64,000 nt of DNA, from NCBI RefSeq assembly GCF_025985425.1, contig NZ_CP094972.1, forward strand, positions 372,001 to 436,000, in the 5' to 3' direction. A program made the translations under genes and the position numbers. A model generated the notes under the pieces. It was not told where the DNA came from. It made no database searches and saw only the letters and a program-made list of their open reading frames with translations. The first letter of the stretch is position 1; each line of letters starts with the position of its first letter. The DNA comes from Entomomonas sp. E2T0 (GTDB taxonomy: Bacteria > Pseudomonadota > Gammaproteobacteria > Pseudomonadales > Pseudomonadaceae). This document shows positions 37,505 to 47,318 of the stretch, piece after piece.

Positions 37505-40500
37505 TTAATTTTCTACCAACTGCCACTGCTTAGCTAATCGCTTATCTGAAATAGGCATTTTAGTACCTAATTGCTGAGCAAATATTGATACACGATATTC
37601 TTCCAACATCCAACGATATTGTTGTAAGGCTATATCTCGTTTACCTTCTTTTAGATGTTTAGTTAAACGTGTTTGATATTGCTGCCAATATTCGGTTAAC
37701 TCACTGCTATAAACTCGATCTTTCTGTAACTGTCCTGCTAATTTCTCAAGACGTTGTTCAACGGCTTTTAAATAACGTGGATACTCTTTTAACCATTCAA
37801 TGGGAGTATCCCTAACAAAATGTAGATTAACTAAATTTGCTAACTGTAGTTTTACATCAGCTAAAGCTACTGCTTGGGTTAGATCTATTTTACCTTTTAA
37901 GCGTCTTTGTAAACTGTGATGTAACTTTAAAATACCTAACACAAGCTTAACTAATCGATCTGCATTATCAAACCAGCTACCACGCTTAGTCTCTGCTAAG
38001 CTAGCTAAACCAGCCGCATCACGAGGTAGTGTCTTTTCATCAGCTAATACAGTTTCATCAATACTGGCTAATAAAATATCTTCTAATAAAGCATCTACTC
38101 GACCAATATCTTTAAAATAAAGGCCTAGCTCTGTTTGTAAAGGAAGTTTGTTACGCAAAAACTTTGCTTGGTCTGCTAATTGTTGTGAAAATAATCGTTG
38201 TAAAGCTCGACGATGTTGATAATCTGCCTCAGCTTGAGTAGCAAAACGCTCCTCTTTGATAACACCATTTTGCTCGGCTAAAGCAGGATACACGGTCATG
38301 CTTAAGCCAGCCACTTTATGTTGTTGAGTAATTGGCAAGGTATCAAAACTGTTTGCGGCAATAGGCTTGCTGGCTTGTTTTTGTTTAGGAATTGCCAGTG
38401 CTGCTTGGCTTTCTTTATTAAAACGTGCTACCAAGGCTGCCAAATCCCTACCCTCACCTAACAACTTGCCCTCTGCATCCACTACCTCAATATTCATTCT
38501 TAAATGATCATCAAGGTTAGCTTCTGCCTCTAACCATGCTTCATCACTAATTCGTACCCCTGTCATTCTTAATAACTGCTGACCTAATGCTTGGTATAAA
38601 TCCCCCTCAGCAAAGCTAATAGTTGCCAATGCGGCTTTAACAAAATCAGGAACAGGCACAAAGTTTTTACGAATAGCTTTGGGTAGATTACGTACTAACG
38701 CAATACAACGTTGTTCTAATAAACCAAGCACTAACCAATTTAAACGCTCTTTAGCTAACTGGGGCAATAATGGTGCTGGAACTTTTACAGTAACACCATC
38801 ACGAGGGTTTCCTGGTTCAAACTCATAACTAAGTGGCAGGGTTAAATCGCCTAGCTGTAAGTAATCTGGAAATAGGTTGGTGGTAACCTCATTAGCATCC
38901 CTTGCTAATGCATCAGCCTCGGTCATTATTAATAGCTTAGGATTATTTTTACTCTCTGTCTGATACCATTTATCAAAACTAGCTGTTTGATAAATATCTT
39001 GTGGAATATATTTATCATAATACTGATAGAGCGTTTCTTCATCAGCAATAATATCGCGACGACGGGCTTTAGCTTCTAAATCATCTAATTTTTCCATTAG
39101 TTGATGATTGGCTTTTAAACATTTTGCTTTAGATAAAATTTCACCCTGCACTAATCCCTCACGAATAAATAACTCCCGTGCGGTTTGTGGATCATGCGGT
39201 CCATAATGCACTGCTCGTCGCCCAACAATAATTAAGCCATATAAAGTAACCTGCTCAAAAGCAACGACTTGCCCTCGTCTTTTTTCCCAATGGGGTTCAA
39301 GATAAGTTCGCTTTAATAAGTGGGCTGCTAGGTTTTCTAACCAACTTGGCTCTATTTTAGCGACTATACGGGCAAATAATTTAGTGGTTTCCACTAATTC
39401 AGCCGCCATAATCCATTGGGGACGTTTTTTAGCTAGCCCTGTGGATGGGTGTATCCAAAACCGTCGTTGTCTAGCACCAAGATAATCATTATCTTCTGTT
39501 TTTTGACCGATATGACTTAATAAACCAGCTAACACCGCTTGATGAACCGCCTCATAATTTAAACTTGCTTGCTCATTATCACTATGCTTTTGGTGATTTA
39601 ATAACTTCATTTCTCGACAAATTAATAATAGTTGTCGATGTGCATCACGCCACTCTCTTAATCGTAAATAATTTAAAAAGTTTTTTCGACACCAATTGCG
39701 TAGTTGATTGCTGCCTAATTCTTGGCGTTTTTCCTCAAAACCACGCCATAAATTAATCAGTGCTGCAAAATCAGAATCAGGATCTTTCCATTGAGCATGA
39801 GCTTGATCTGCTGCCTGTTGCCTTTCCATTGGTCGCTCTCTTGGATCTTGAACCGAAAGCGCACTACTAATAATTAATAATTCATCTAATACCTTACGCC
39901 GTGCTCCCTCAATAAGCATACGCCCTAAACGTGGGTCAACAGGCAAACGTGCTAACTGTTTACCTAAATTGGTTAACTCACCTTTTAGCGTAACTGCTGA
40001 TATTTCTTGTAATAAGGTAAAGCCATCTTTAATAGCCTTACTTTCAGGCGGTTCAATAAAAGGGAAATCCTCAATTCTACCTAAACGCAAATGAAGCATT
40101 TGCAAAATAACTGCAGCTAAGTTGGTACGCAGTATTTCTGGATCAGTAAACAGTGGTCTACTCAAAAAATCTTGCTCACTGTAGAGCCGAATACAAATAC
40201 CAGCCTCTACTCGCCCACAACGCCCTTTACGTTGGTTGGCGCTGGCTTGAGAAATAGCTTCAATGGGCAAACGTTGTACTTTAGCACGATAACTATAACG
40301 ACTAACTCTTGCCGTACCACTATCAATTACATAACGAATACCCGGCACAGTTAATGAAGTTTCTGCCACATTAGTAGCAAGAATAATACGTCGCCCTGCA
40401 TGGGTCTGAAAAATACGTTGCTGCTCAGCAGGTGTTAATCGAGCATAAAGGGGCAAAATTTCGGTATGCCGTAAATTAGCTTTACGCAGTATATCCGCTG

Positions 40501-41437
40501 CATCACGAATTTCCCTCTCACCCGGTAAGAAAACCAGAATATCACCTAATGCTCGTTGATTAGATTTTTCATATTGATCTAACTCTGCGATAGCCGCCAA
40601 AACCCCTTGATCGACTGATAAATCATCTTCTAAAGGATTACCCTCTGCGTCTAACTCACTCACTAAAGGACGATACCAAGTCTCTACAGGATAAGTACGA
40701 CCTGATACTTCAATAATAGGTGCATTATCAAAATGCTTAGCAAAACGTTCTAAGTCAATGGTTGCAGAAGTAATAATCAGTTTTAAATCAGGTCTTTTAG
40801 GTAATAAGGTTTTTAAAAAGCCTAATAGAAAATCAATATTTAAACTACGCTCATGAGCTTCATCCACAATAATCGTATCGTAACGATTTAAAAAGCGATC
40901 ATGTTGCGTTTCAGATAGTAAAATACCATCTGTCATCAACTTAATCAGCGTTTTATCCGTACTTTGATCCTCAAACCTAACCTGATAACCCACTAACTCA
41001 CCTAAGGGAGTGGTCAACTCTTCAGCTACCCGACTAGCCACACTACGAGCAGCGATTCTCCTAGGTTGAGTATGCCCTATCAAACCCTGAACACCACGGC
41101 CTATTTCTAAACAAATTTTAGGTAATTGAGTTGTTTTTCCAGAACCTGTTTCGCCTGCTACCACTACTACTTGATTTTCTAAAATTGCTTTTTTTATTTC
41201 TTCTCTTTTAGCTGCAATAGGTAACGCGTCATCATAATTAATAGGTGGAATACTTTGTTGGCGATTGACTACTGTTTGACAAGACTGTTGCAAACGCTCA
41301 CTCCAACGTACCAATTTTGCTTCATCAGGTTGTTTTTTTAAGGCAAAAAACTCCTTTCGCAAAAAATGACGATCAACCATCATTGCTCGCTCAATACGTT
41401 TTAATAAGGAATTATCTAATTGCTGTTCAGTAGTCAT
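37505..41437 (-). CDS. hrpA: ATP-dependent RNA helicase HrpA
   Basis: 1,310 residues, the full length of HrpA. DEAH-box motifs are in order: Walker A 'GETGSGKTT' (95-103), 'VDEAHERS' (about 190), 'SATID', and 'NVAETSLTVPGI' with 'QRKGRCGRV' in the second helicase domain (about 355-410). The HA2/OB region follows, and a long C-terminal extension (DUF3418) with 'YEFEPGNPRDGVTVKVPAPL' is diagnostic of HrpA over HrpB. In E. coli HrpA clears stalled or colliding ribosomes and processes mRNA. The gene is read alone or with cysC. Confidence 0.97.
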   Translation of the reverse strand: MTTEQQLDNSLLKRIERAMMVDRHFLRKEFFALKKQPDEAKLVRWSERLQQSCQTVVNRQQSIPPINYDDALPIAAKREEIKKAILENQVVVVAGETGSGKTTQLPKICLEIGRGVQGLIGHTQPRRIAARSVASRVAEELTTPLGELVGYQVRFEDQSTDKTLIKLMTDGILLSETQHDRFLNRYDTIIVDEAHERSLNIDFLLGFLKTLLPKRPDLKLIITSATIDLERFAKHFDNAPIIEVSGRTYPVETWYRPLVSELDAEGNPLEDDLSVDQGVLAAIAELDQYEKSNQRALGDILVFLPGEREIRDAADILRKANLRHTEILPLYARLTPAEQQRIFQTHAGRRIILATNVAETSLTVPGIRYVIDSGTARVSRYSYRAKVQRLPIEAISQASANQRKGRCGRVEAGICIRLYSEQDFLSRPLFTDPEILRTNLAAVILQMLHLRLGRIEDFPFIEPPESKAIKDGFTLLQEISAVTLKGELTNLGKQLARLPVDPRLGRMLIEGARRKVLDELLIISSALSVQDPRERPMERQQAADQAHAQWKDPDSDFAALINLWRGFEEKRQELGSNQLRNWCRKNFLNYLRLREWRDAHRQLLLICREMKLLNHQKHSDNEQASLNYEAVHQAVLAGLLSHIGQKTEDNDYLGARQRRFWIHPSTGLAKKRPQWIMAAELVETTKLFARIVAKIEPSWLENLAAHLLKRTYLEPHWEKRRGQVVAFEQVTLYGLIIVGRRAVHYGPHDPQTARELFIREGLVQGEILSKAKCLKANHQLMEKLDDLEAKARRRDIIADEETLYQYYDKYIPQDIYQTASFDKWYQTESKNNPKLLIMTEADALARDANEVTTNLFPDYLQLGDLTLPLSYEFEPGNPRDGVTVKVPAPLLPQLAKERLNWLVLGLLEQRCIALVRNLPKAIRKNFVPVPDFVKAALATISFAEGDLYQALGQQLLRMTGVRISDEAWLEAEANLDDHLRMNIEVVDAEGKLLGEGRDLAALVARFNKESQAALAIPKQKQASKPIAANSFDTLPITQQHKVAGLSMTVYPALAEQNGVIKEERFATQAEADYQHRRALQRLFSQQLADQAKFLRNKLPLQTELGLYFKDIGRVDALLEDILLASIDETVLADEKTLPRDAAGLASLAETKRGSWFDNADRLVKLVLGILKLHHSLQRRLKGKIDLTQAVALADVKLQLANLVNLHFVRDTPIEWLKEYPRYLKAVEQRLEKLAGQLQKDRVYSSELTEYWQQYQTRLTKHLKEGKRDIALQQYRWMLEEYRVSIFAQQLGTKMPISDKRLAKQWQLVEN

Positions 41438-41696
41438 CTATCAAGTATCAGCTAATACAAAAGCGAACATTATAATACCTTTACAGATACTGATTAAAAT
41501 AAACTTTATTATTTATTACATTATTAATATAACTTTTGACTAACTCATCAAAAAATCTATTAACTCCATCAATAAAAATAATTTTCTTGCTACAGCACAC
41601 TAGAGGAGAATACAACTTATATGTTATTGTCTACATCTTTCAACTGCTATTGTTTATGGAAATTTTCTGTGCATAAAGTGCCTGATGAGTAATATA
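41438..41696. other. Divergent spacer between hrpA and the DAHP synthase gene
   Basis: About 260 AT-rich bases carrying both promoters. I see no clear TyrR/TrpR operator or leader peptide. Nothing else supported. Confidence 0.4.
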
Positions 41697-42767
41697 ATGA
41701 CTGACTTACCTATTGAAGACTTAAATGTTGTATCAAATAATGCTTTGATCACACCAGAACAACTTAAAAAAGAGCTGCCATTAACGGCTACTGCTTTAAA
41801 AACTGTTTCTACTGGTCGTCAAGTTGTACGTGATATTTTAGATCGTAAAGACCACCGCTTGTTTATAGTGTTAGGTCCTTGCTCTATTCACGATTTAAAA
41901 GCGGCTAAAGAATACGCTGAGCGCCTTAAATTACTTGCTGAAGAAGTGCAAGACACGCTCTATCTTATTATGCGCGTTTATTTTGAGAAACCACGTACCA
42001 CTGTAGGTTGGAAAGGCTTAATTAATGATCCTTATTTAGATGATTCTTTTAAAATTGAGGATGGTCTAAAGATTGGTCGTCAATTACTATTAGACTTAGC
42101 TGATATGGGTTTGCCTACTGCTACTGAGGCATTAGATCCTATTTCACCACAATATTTGCAAGATTTAATTAGCTGGTCTGCCATTGGCGCACGTACTACT
42201 GAGTCACAGACTCACCGTGAAATGGCCTCAGGTCTCTCTTCTGCAGTTGGTTTTAAAAATGGCACAGATGGTGGTTTAACTGTAGCAATTAATGCATTGC
42301 AATCTGTTTCTAATCCGCATCGTTTTTTAGGTATTGACCAAAAAGGTGGTGTCTCTATTGTAACCACAAGAGGTAACCCTTATGGTCACGTAGTATTACG
42401 TGGTGGCAATGGTCGCCCTAATTACGACTCTGTAAGTGTTTCTCTGTGCGAACAAGAATTAACTAAGGCGAAAATCACACCTAATATTATGATTGATTGC
42501 AGCCATGCTAACTCTAACAAAGATCCAGCTTTACAACCTTTAGTAATGGAAAACGTAACTAATCAAATTGTTGAGGGTAACAAATCCATCGTTTCACTAA
42601 TGGTAGAAAGTAACTTAGGATGGGGAAGTCAATCTATTCCTAAAGACTTAAAGCAATTAAAATATGGTGTTTCCATTACAGATGCATGTATTGACTGGGA
42701 AACGACTGAAAAATCAATCCGTTCAATGCACAATCGTTTGAAAGATATACTTCCAAAACGTAATTAA
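41697..42767 (+). CDS. aroG: 3-deoxy-D-arabino-heptulosonate 7-phosphate (DAHP) synthase, class I alpha
   Basis: 356 residues from the second ATG (41697), preferred because Pseudomonas homologues begin 'MADLPINDLNV' and this one reads 'MTDLPIEDLNV'; the ATG at 41685 adds four residues. The enzyme condenses PEP and erythrose 4-phosphate, the entry to aromatic amino acid synthesis. 'GPCSIHD', 'RVYFEKPRTTVGWKG', 'SAIGARTTESQ', 'CSHANSNKD' and 'LPTATEALDP' are present. From sequence alone I cannot say whether tyrosine or phenylalanine controls it, so the symbol marks the class rather than the isozyme. It closely resembles Pseudomonas, which supports the taxonomic guess. Followed by a bidirectional terminator. 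Confidence 0.96.
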   Translation: MTDLPIEDLNVVSNNALITPEQLKKELPLTATALKTVSTGRQVVRDILDRKDHRLFIVLGPCSIHDLKAAKEYAERLKLLAEEVQDTLYLIMRVYFEKPRTTVGWKGLINDPYLDDSFKIEDGLKIGRQLLLDLADMGLPTATEALDPISPQYLQDLISWSAIGARTTESQTHREMASGLSSAVGFKNGTDGGLTVAINALQSVSNPHRFLGIDQKGGVSIVTTRGNPYGHVVLRGGNGRPNYDSVSVSLCEQELTKAKITPNIMIDCSHANSNKDPALQPLVMENVTNQIVEGNKSIVSLMVESNLGWGSQSIPKDLKQLKYGVSITDACIDWETTEKSIRSMHNRLKDILPKRN

Positions 42768-42776
42768 TGCACTAGC

Positions 42777-42806
42777 AAGTTAGATGGTATTATTACCATC
42801 TAACTT
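42777..42806. terminator. Bidirectional terminator between aroG and the GNAT gene
   Basis: 13-bp perfect stem (AAGTTAGATGGTA arms) with loop TTAT, ten bases after the aroG stop and seven before the end of the convergent GNAT gene. ATCCTTTT follows on the plus strand. Confidence 0.8.
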
Positions 42807-42812
42807 ATCCTT

Positions 42813-43085
42813 TTAAATCAACCCCTTACTTTGCATATATTTTTCAACATACGAGCATGTTGGAATAATTTTTAAGCTGTTCTGCTCGGCATAATCTAAC
42901 ACTGCTTTAGTTAGTTCAGCAGCAATTCCTCTACCCCTTAAAGCCTCAGGAACAAAGGTTCGATAGCAGTCAATTGTCCTATCTCCCATGTTAGCATAGG
43001 CTAGATAAGCACAACTCTCATTTATATTTACTTTAAATTGATGCTCCATTACATCATGTATTATTTCTACTGCTATATCAGTCAT
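42813..43085 (-). CDS. Small GNAT-type N-acetyltransferase (COG2388/YjdJ-like)
   Basis: 90 residues, the usual size of this minimal acetyltransferase family. 'PEALRGRGIAAELTKAVLDY' is the acetyl-CoA-binding motif A, and 'IIPTCSYVEKYMQ' is the conserved C-terminal motif of COG2388 proteins. Start context is adequate, and an intergenic AT-rich region lies upstream. Substrate unknown; relatives are poorly studied. Confidence 0.85.
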   Translation of the reverse strand: MTDIAVEIIHDVMEHQFKVNINESCAYLAYANMGDRTIDCYRTFVPEALRGRGIAAELTKAVLDYAEQNSLKIIPTCSYVEKYMQSKGLI

Positions 43086-43206
43086 GCCAAAATCCTTCTA
43101 TTGCTTTTTTTTATTATTATGATGTTTTTTCATAGAAAGAGAACCGTAAAAGGTGAATAATGAGACCTATGTCTAATAATTCACCTATAAATAGTAGGAT
43201 ATTCGT

Positions 43207-43788
43207 CTAAATTACTATATTTGCCCCTAAAAGTTTAACAAATTTAGCTAACCAATCAGGATGAGCAGGCCAAGCTGGTGCAGTTACTAAATTACCATCA
43301 ACTACAGCTTGATCAACAGGTATATTCTGATAACTACCACCGCCTAAACCAACCTCTGGCTCACAGGCAGGATAAGCACTACATTTCTTACCCTTTAAAA
43401 TACCCGCTGCAGCCAATAATTGGGGACCATGGCATACAGCCGCAATAGGCTTATCAGCCTTAGCAAACTCTTGTACAATTTCAACAACTCGTTTATTAAG
43501 ACGCAAATATTCTGGTGCACGTCCTCCAGGCACTACTAAACCAACATAATCAGCTACATTTACTTTATCAAAATCATAGTTTAATGCAAAACCATGACCA
43601 GGTTTTTCACTGTAAGTTTGATCACCTTCAAAATCATGGATAGCTGTTTTAACCTTCTCTCCTGCTTTTTTATTTGGACAAACAGCATGCACCTTATAAC
43701 CCAGCATTAATAAGGCTTGAAAAGGCACCATAGTTTCATAGTCTTCAACATAATCACCCACAATCATTAGTAATTTTTTATCAGCCAT
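43207..43788 (-). CDS. DJ-1/PfpI family protein
   Basis: 193 residues. Nucleophile elbow '[10 protein letters not shown]' with Cys119-His120, and Glu15 in 'GDYVEDYE', form the conserved DJ-1/PfpI site. The loop '[12 protein letters not shown]' and '[15 protein letters not shown]' match the class of long PfpI-like proteins often annotated as protease/deglycase or glutamine amidotransferase-like. Most members act on small reactive carbonyls or as stress-related hydrolases; the exact activity cannot be told here. AAGGAG precedes the ATG. Confidence 0.88.
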   Translation of the reverse strand: MADKKLLMIVGDYVEDYETMVPFQALLMLGYKVHAVCPNKKAGEKVKTAIHDFEGDQTYSEKPGHGFALNYDFDKVNVADYVGLVVPGGRAPEYLRLNKRVVEIVQEFAKADKPIAAVCHGPQLLAAAGILKGKKCSAYPACEPEVGLGGGSYQNIPVDQAVVDGNLVTAPAWPAHPDWLAKFVKLLGANIVI

Positions 43789-44043
43789 TTGTATCTCCTT
43801 ACAGTATTAAAAAAGTCATGACTCATTGTATATACTGAGAGCAATCTTTATAAAAAGAAAGTCTATCTTAACCTTGTCAAAATTAAACACAATAAAAACA
43901 AAACCATATATCTATTCATGAACAAAAACTAAATGATTTGTATTCCTTTAAGTCATATTTATTTAAACAATGATATTATGAAGCTAACTTTATTTAAAAG
44001 AGTGTTTCGTGCAAAGATTATTTTAAAACTAGGAATTGCTCTA

Positions 44044-44418
44044 ATGCGTTATAAGTTTTGTTGTATTTTTATCCTTTTTAGCTTGTATACTCCATTCGTA
44101 GTTATGGCAGAATCAACTCAAATTTGTTCGCAACAAGCTATTGAAGAAGCAAATAGTCAATATTTACGAGAAATATCAAACTATATTAGCGAATTCACTA
44201 ACAAAAAAAATCATGTCGCTGTGGCTGAATTAAGCAAAATAAAACCAAAAGCTTCTTTTAAGAAAAAGCATGCTGCGGAAATCAAACAATTTGGTCATCC
44301 TGATTATCAGCCTTCTCAAGAGTTTTGTGATGATGCATATACTAATCTTAAAGAATTAAAACAACAAATAAACAACATTATTGAAAAACATAATGATGAT
44401 ATAGAAGAAACTTCTTAA
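44044..44418 (+). CDS. Small secreted protein with two mature cysteines, unknown
   Basis: 124 residues from ATG 44044 (AGGA nine bases ahead); an ATG at 43933 would place 37 residues before the signal peptide. The N-terminus 'RYKFCCIFILFSLYTPFVVM' is a signal peptide with likely cleavage after VMA (residue 22). The mature part is Lys/Glu-rich and helical with just two cysteines (28 and 95), a probable disulfide in the periplasm. No family recognised. It stands alone, with AT-rich flanks on both sides. Confidence 0.6.
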   Translation: MRYKFCCIFILFSLYTPFVVMAESTQICSQQAIEEANSQYLREISNYISEFTNKKNHVAVAELSKIKPKASFKKKHAAEIKQFGHPDYQPSQEFCDDAYTNLKELKQQINNIIEKHNDDIEETS

Positions 44419-44569
44419 GAAGAAGAGAATCTTTTTATATTGCTTCTTAAACTCAACAAGATAATTACTTGATACTTGATTAAGTTAAAACTATTTTCAT
44501 CTGTCTTTACATTTTTTAATTAGTTATCCACAATAAAACATCTTACTTTACATAAAAAAAGGAAAATAA

Positions 44570-45100
44570 ATGGACAAAGTTATTGTCTCTGAAAATAGTT
44601 TTAATAGCATTGATCCCTACGATATCATTGACTCCAATATCAGTTTTATTAACTTATTAAGGGAAGAAGGCTTTGAGGAGGAACTTTGTCCAGAAGCTCA
44701 AACTAGTTACTATGTAGACTACTATTATTCACAAGTTAAAAATGGTGGTTTCTCTCAGTTTGTTTATAACAGTGGTTGGAACGATGAGTTAAATGCTGTT
44801 ATACGTGATGGCCTTGAAAAAATGCAGGCCACAGATCATTTAGCTTTTTTTAATCAGCAAGCTATTGTAATAGATACCTATGATGAACTTGAACTAGCTA
44901 GATTCTTAGACGGTGATTATTTTGGTAAAAACCCAACCCGTGATGCTTTAAACAATGATGACTTCTTTAAGATAAGAGAAAACCTCATTGAGCTTAATGC
45001 TAACTGGTTAAAAAGCTTGTCTAATCTAACAGTATTATCTATTGAACAAATGTTCCAAGCAGCTGAAAAAATATTAGAAAAAGCAATTAATCGAGAATAA
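44570..45100 (+). CDS. DMP19/DUF4375 family protein
   Basis: 176 residues. The segment 'YVDYYYSQVKNGGFSQFVYN' followed by 'SGW' is the family signature of DMP19-like (DUF4375) proteins. The founding member, Neisseria DMP19, is an acidic DNA mimic that blocks a repressor; this protein is also acidic, mainly in its N-terminal third and around 'DELELARFLDGDYF'. Most relatives are uncharacterised. AAAGGAAAATAA precedes the ATG. Confidence 0.75.
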   Translation: MDKVIVSENSFNSIDPYDIIDSNISFINLLREEGFEEELCPEAQTSYYVDYYYSQVKNGGFSQFVYNSGWNDELNAVIRDGLEKMQATDHLAFFNQQAIVIDTYDELELARFLDGDYFGKNPTRDALNNDDFFKIRENLIELNANWLKSLSNLTVLSIEQMFQAAEKILEKAINRE

Positions 45101-45107
45101 GTAACTC

Positions 45108-45132
45108 ATAGGCTATGTATTACATAGCCTAT
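45108..45132. terminator. Bidirectional terminator
   Basis: 12-bp inverted repeat (ATAGGCTATGTA arms, one-base centre) eight bases after the DMP19-like stop and just before the convergent amidohydrolase end. Confidence 0.7.
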
Positions 45133-45136
45133 ATAA

Positions 45137-46177
45137 TTATTCCTGTTGGTTCTTTATAGCTTTAGGAAGAATAGCTAAAAAATTATCCCTTGCTACTTTA
45201 TGAGCAACATCTTTAGGTAATGCATCCAAAAAAGGATTAAAACTTTCCAAATAACTAGGTAAATTATCAAACTTACCTACCACATCAGAACCTAATAAAA
45301 ATCTATCTGGATATTCTTCTACTAGCTCTATCCACTTAGGATCAGGCTTCTTATCTTTATCAATAAGATAAGGTTCTAATACAGTCCATGACAAATCAAT
45401 ATATAAATTTGGATAAGTTTTTAATAAACGCTTTACTTCTGGTAATAGAAAATCCAACTTTTTTTGATGGCGATGAATTTCTGCACTTGTTCCTGCATGC
45501 GCCCAAATAAATCGTGTTTTAGGATGTTTTTTTACTGCCTCTTCTAGCTCTTCTAAGTAAAGAGGCTTACGCTCTCGCTGAGAAGTTATATTACTATGCA
45601 ACATAACTGGCAGATCATGCTTAGCTGCTAAATCATAAACACGATCCAATGCCTCATTATTAGCACGGGGAATATCCCCTGTAGTTAAAGCTGTTAAATT
45701 ATCATGACGAGTAAATATCTCACCAATACCCTGCCAAAACCCAGGATTCATTTCCAACACACGCTCTATATGCTGATCAGCCATCTTATCTACAGGATTA
45801 AACCCTGTTAAAAAAGGATGAAAACGTTTTCTTTGCTCCTCAGATAAATCTTTAACTGCATCAAGTACAATTACATCAGTTGCACTATACCAATAAACAG
45901 CAGCATCATCGCCTGCATAATAGCGTGGCTTTTGAGGTTCATCTTCATGCCATTTCTTAGCTACAGCAACACCACTAATCATTACATGATCAATCTTTCC
46001 CTTATCCATTGCTTTAAGCAACTTATTCATACCATCTGTATCTTGGAAAAAGTCCACATAATGCAAATGAGCATCTGAATAATGATAATCACGGGCATTA
46101 GCTGATAATACAAATAATGCTAAAAAAATAGCTAATATTGACTGAGATAATTGATTTAACCTAGTCAGAATACACAT
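45137..46177 (-). CDS. Secreted amidohydrolase-family metal hydrolase
   Basis: 346 residues. The N-terminus (to about residue 28, 'ILAIFLALFVLSANA') is a signal peptide, so the enzyme is periplasmic. Amidohydrolase-2 (ACMSD/TIM-barrel) motifs follow: 'DAHLHY' (about 36-41), 'PVMLHSNI' (about 190), 'FIWAHAGTS' (about 225) and 'LLGSDVVG' (about 295), giving the metal-binding His/His/His/Asp set. Substrate not known; most family members cleave carboxylates, lactones or amides. The gene is alone on the minus strand. Confidence 0.82.
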   Translation of the reverse strand: MCILTRLNQLSQSILAIFLALFVLSANARDYHYSDAHLHYVDFFQDTDGMNKLLKAMDKGKIDHVMISGVAVAKKWHEDEPQKPRYYAGDDAAVYWYSATDVIVLDAVKDLSEEQRKRFHPFLTGFNPVDKMADQHIERVLEMNPGFWQGIGEIFTRHDNLTALTTGDIPRANNEALDRVYDLAAKHDLPVMLHSNITSQRERKPLYLEELEEAVKKHPKTRFIWAHAGTSAEIHRHQKKLDFLLPEVKRLLKTYPNLYIDLSWTVLEPYLIDKDKKPDPKWIELVEEYPDRFLLGSDVVGKFDNLPSYLESFNPFLDALPKDVAHKVARDNFLAILPKAIKNQQE

Positions 46178-46271
46178 AGATAATAATCCTAATGGATAAA
46201 TAATATCTATTCTGCCAAATTATTACTATTAGACTCAAAGAAGAAATGCAACAAAATATAAGGGCTTACAA

Positions 46272-47228
46272 TTAGCCTTTTAAACCATAATAGAGTTTTT
46301 CCCAAAAAGTATCTTTTGGTCTTTCACGTAAGGGAGAAGTCATTGCTGCAACAGTTGTTTTACCCAATTGTTTATAACTGTAGCGACTTTCCACTAACTG
46401 CTGACCTGCTTTAGCAATTTGTTCAGCCTTTTCTGGATTAGCCCTTAACTCTTTTAATTTTTCTTGAATATCTTGTAGATTACGGTATAGAACAATATTC
46501 TCCATATCTACAAAACCTAAAGCTTGGTTTTCATCAACACCTTGATCATAAGCGATTAATACACAACCACAAGCCATCGCTTCAAAATTCTTAATCATAT
46601 ACTCGCCAAAACCAACATCAGCACTAACGAAGAACTTAATGCGATTTAAAGTATTAACATACTCTTCACCTGATTTAGTTTTGGTAATAACCAAATTCTC
46701 TGCTTTAGCTACAGCTTCTAATGTTTGCTTACGTAAGCTATAGGCCTCATTACGAATACTCCCCACAAAGCCTAATTCAATTTCACGCTCTAACCCTTTA
46801 TTACAAAGCAATTGTTCATCATAGCCTTTCGGTACAAAAACAGCATCTACACCTTCTTGTTGTAATTTTTTAGCGATACTATGACCTGATACTAATACCC
46901 TAGCCCAAGGTAAATGATGATAATATTGGGTAAATTTGCCATGATACTTACCTGCTGCGTAATTTTGCCAAGCATCATGCTCTAAAATAACTAAATTAGG
47001 CACAGAACGTATAAAACCTACTTGTTTAATTTCTTTTTTAAAGCGTAAGAAAAATAAAATACGATCATACTGAGAAGTATCTACTTTCTCTTTAAAGTAA
47101 CGTTTTAAATTTGCTTGCTCATCATCTGTTAACCAGCGAGTATCACAATCGCAATTAGCCTCTATACTTTCATACAGTCTATCTAAAATAATTCGCTGCT
47201 CTTTTTGAACAAGAAATAAAACTTTCAT
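46272..47228 (-). CDS. Glycosyltransferase (GT-B, CgeB-like)
   Basis: 318 residues from ATG 47228, with AAGGTGATT directly ahead; longer starts run into the argH promoter. 'FFVSADVGFGEYMIKNFEAM' followed by 'ACGCVLIAYDQG' (about 205-240) is the donor-binding C-terminal half of a GT-B enzyme of the kind that modifies surface polymers. 'VPKGYDEQL' precedes it. No membrane segment. It is read divergently from argH across 90 bases. Substrate unknown. Confidence 0.75.
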   Translation of the reverse strand: MKVLFLVQKEQRIILDRLYESIEANCDCDTRWLTDDEQANLKRYFKEKVDTSQYDRILFFLRFKKEIKQVGFIRSVPNLVILEHDAWQNYAAGKYHGKFTQYYHHLPWARVLVSGHSIAKKLQQEGVDAVFVPKGYDEQLLCNKGLEREIELGFVGSIRNEAYSLRKQTLEAVAKAENLVITKTKSGEEYVNTLNRIKFFVSADVGFGEYMIKNFEAMACGCVLIAYDQGVDENQALGFVDMENIVLYRNLQDIQEKLKELRANPEKAEQIAKAGQQLVESRYSYKQLGKTTVAAMTSPLRERPKDTFWEKLYYGLKG

Positions 47229-47318
47229 AATCACCTTACTAAAAATCTGCGTCCCAAAAACACATCTGGTATCATATGACAATTGTACTGAAAAATAATC
47301 CAATTGCAGAGTTTAATT

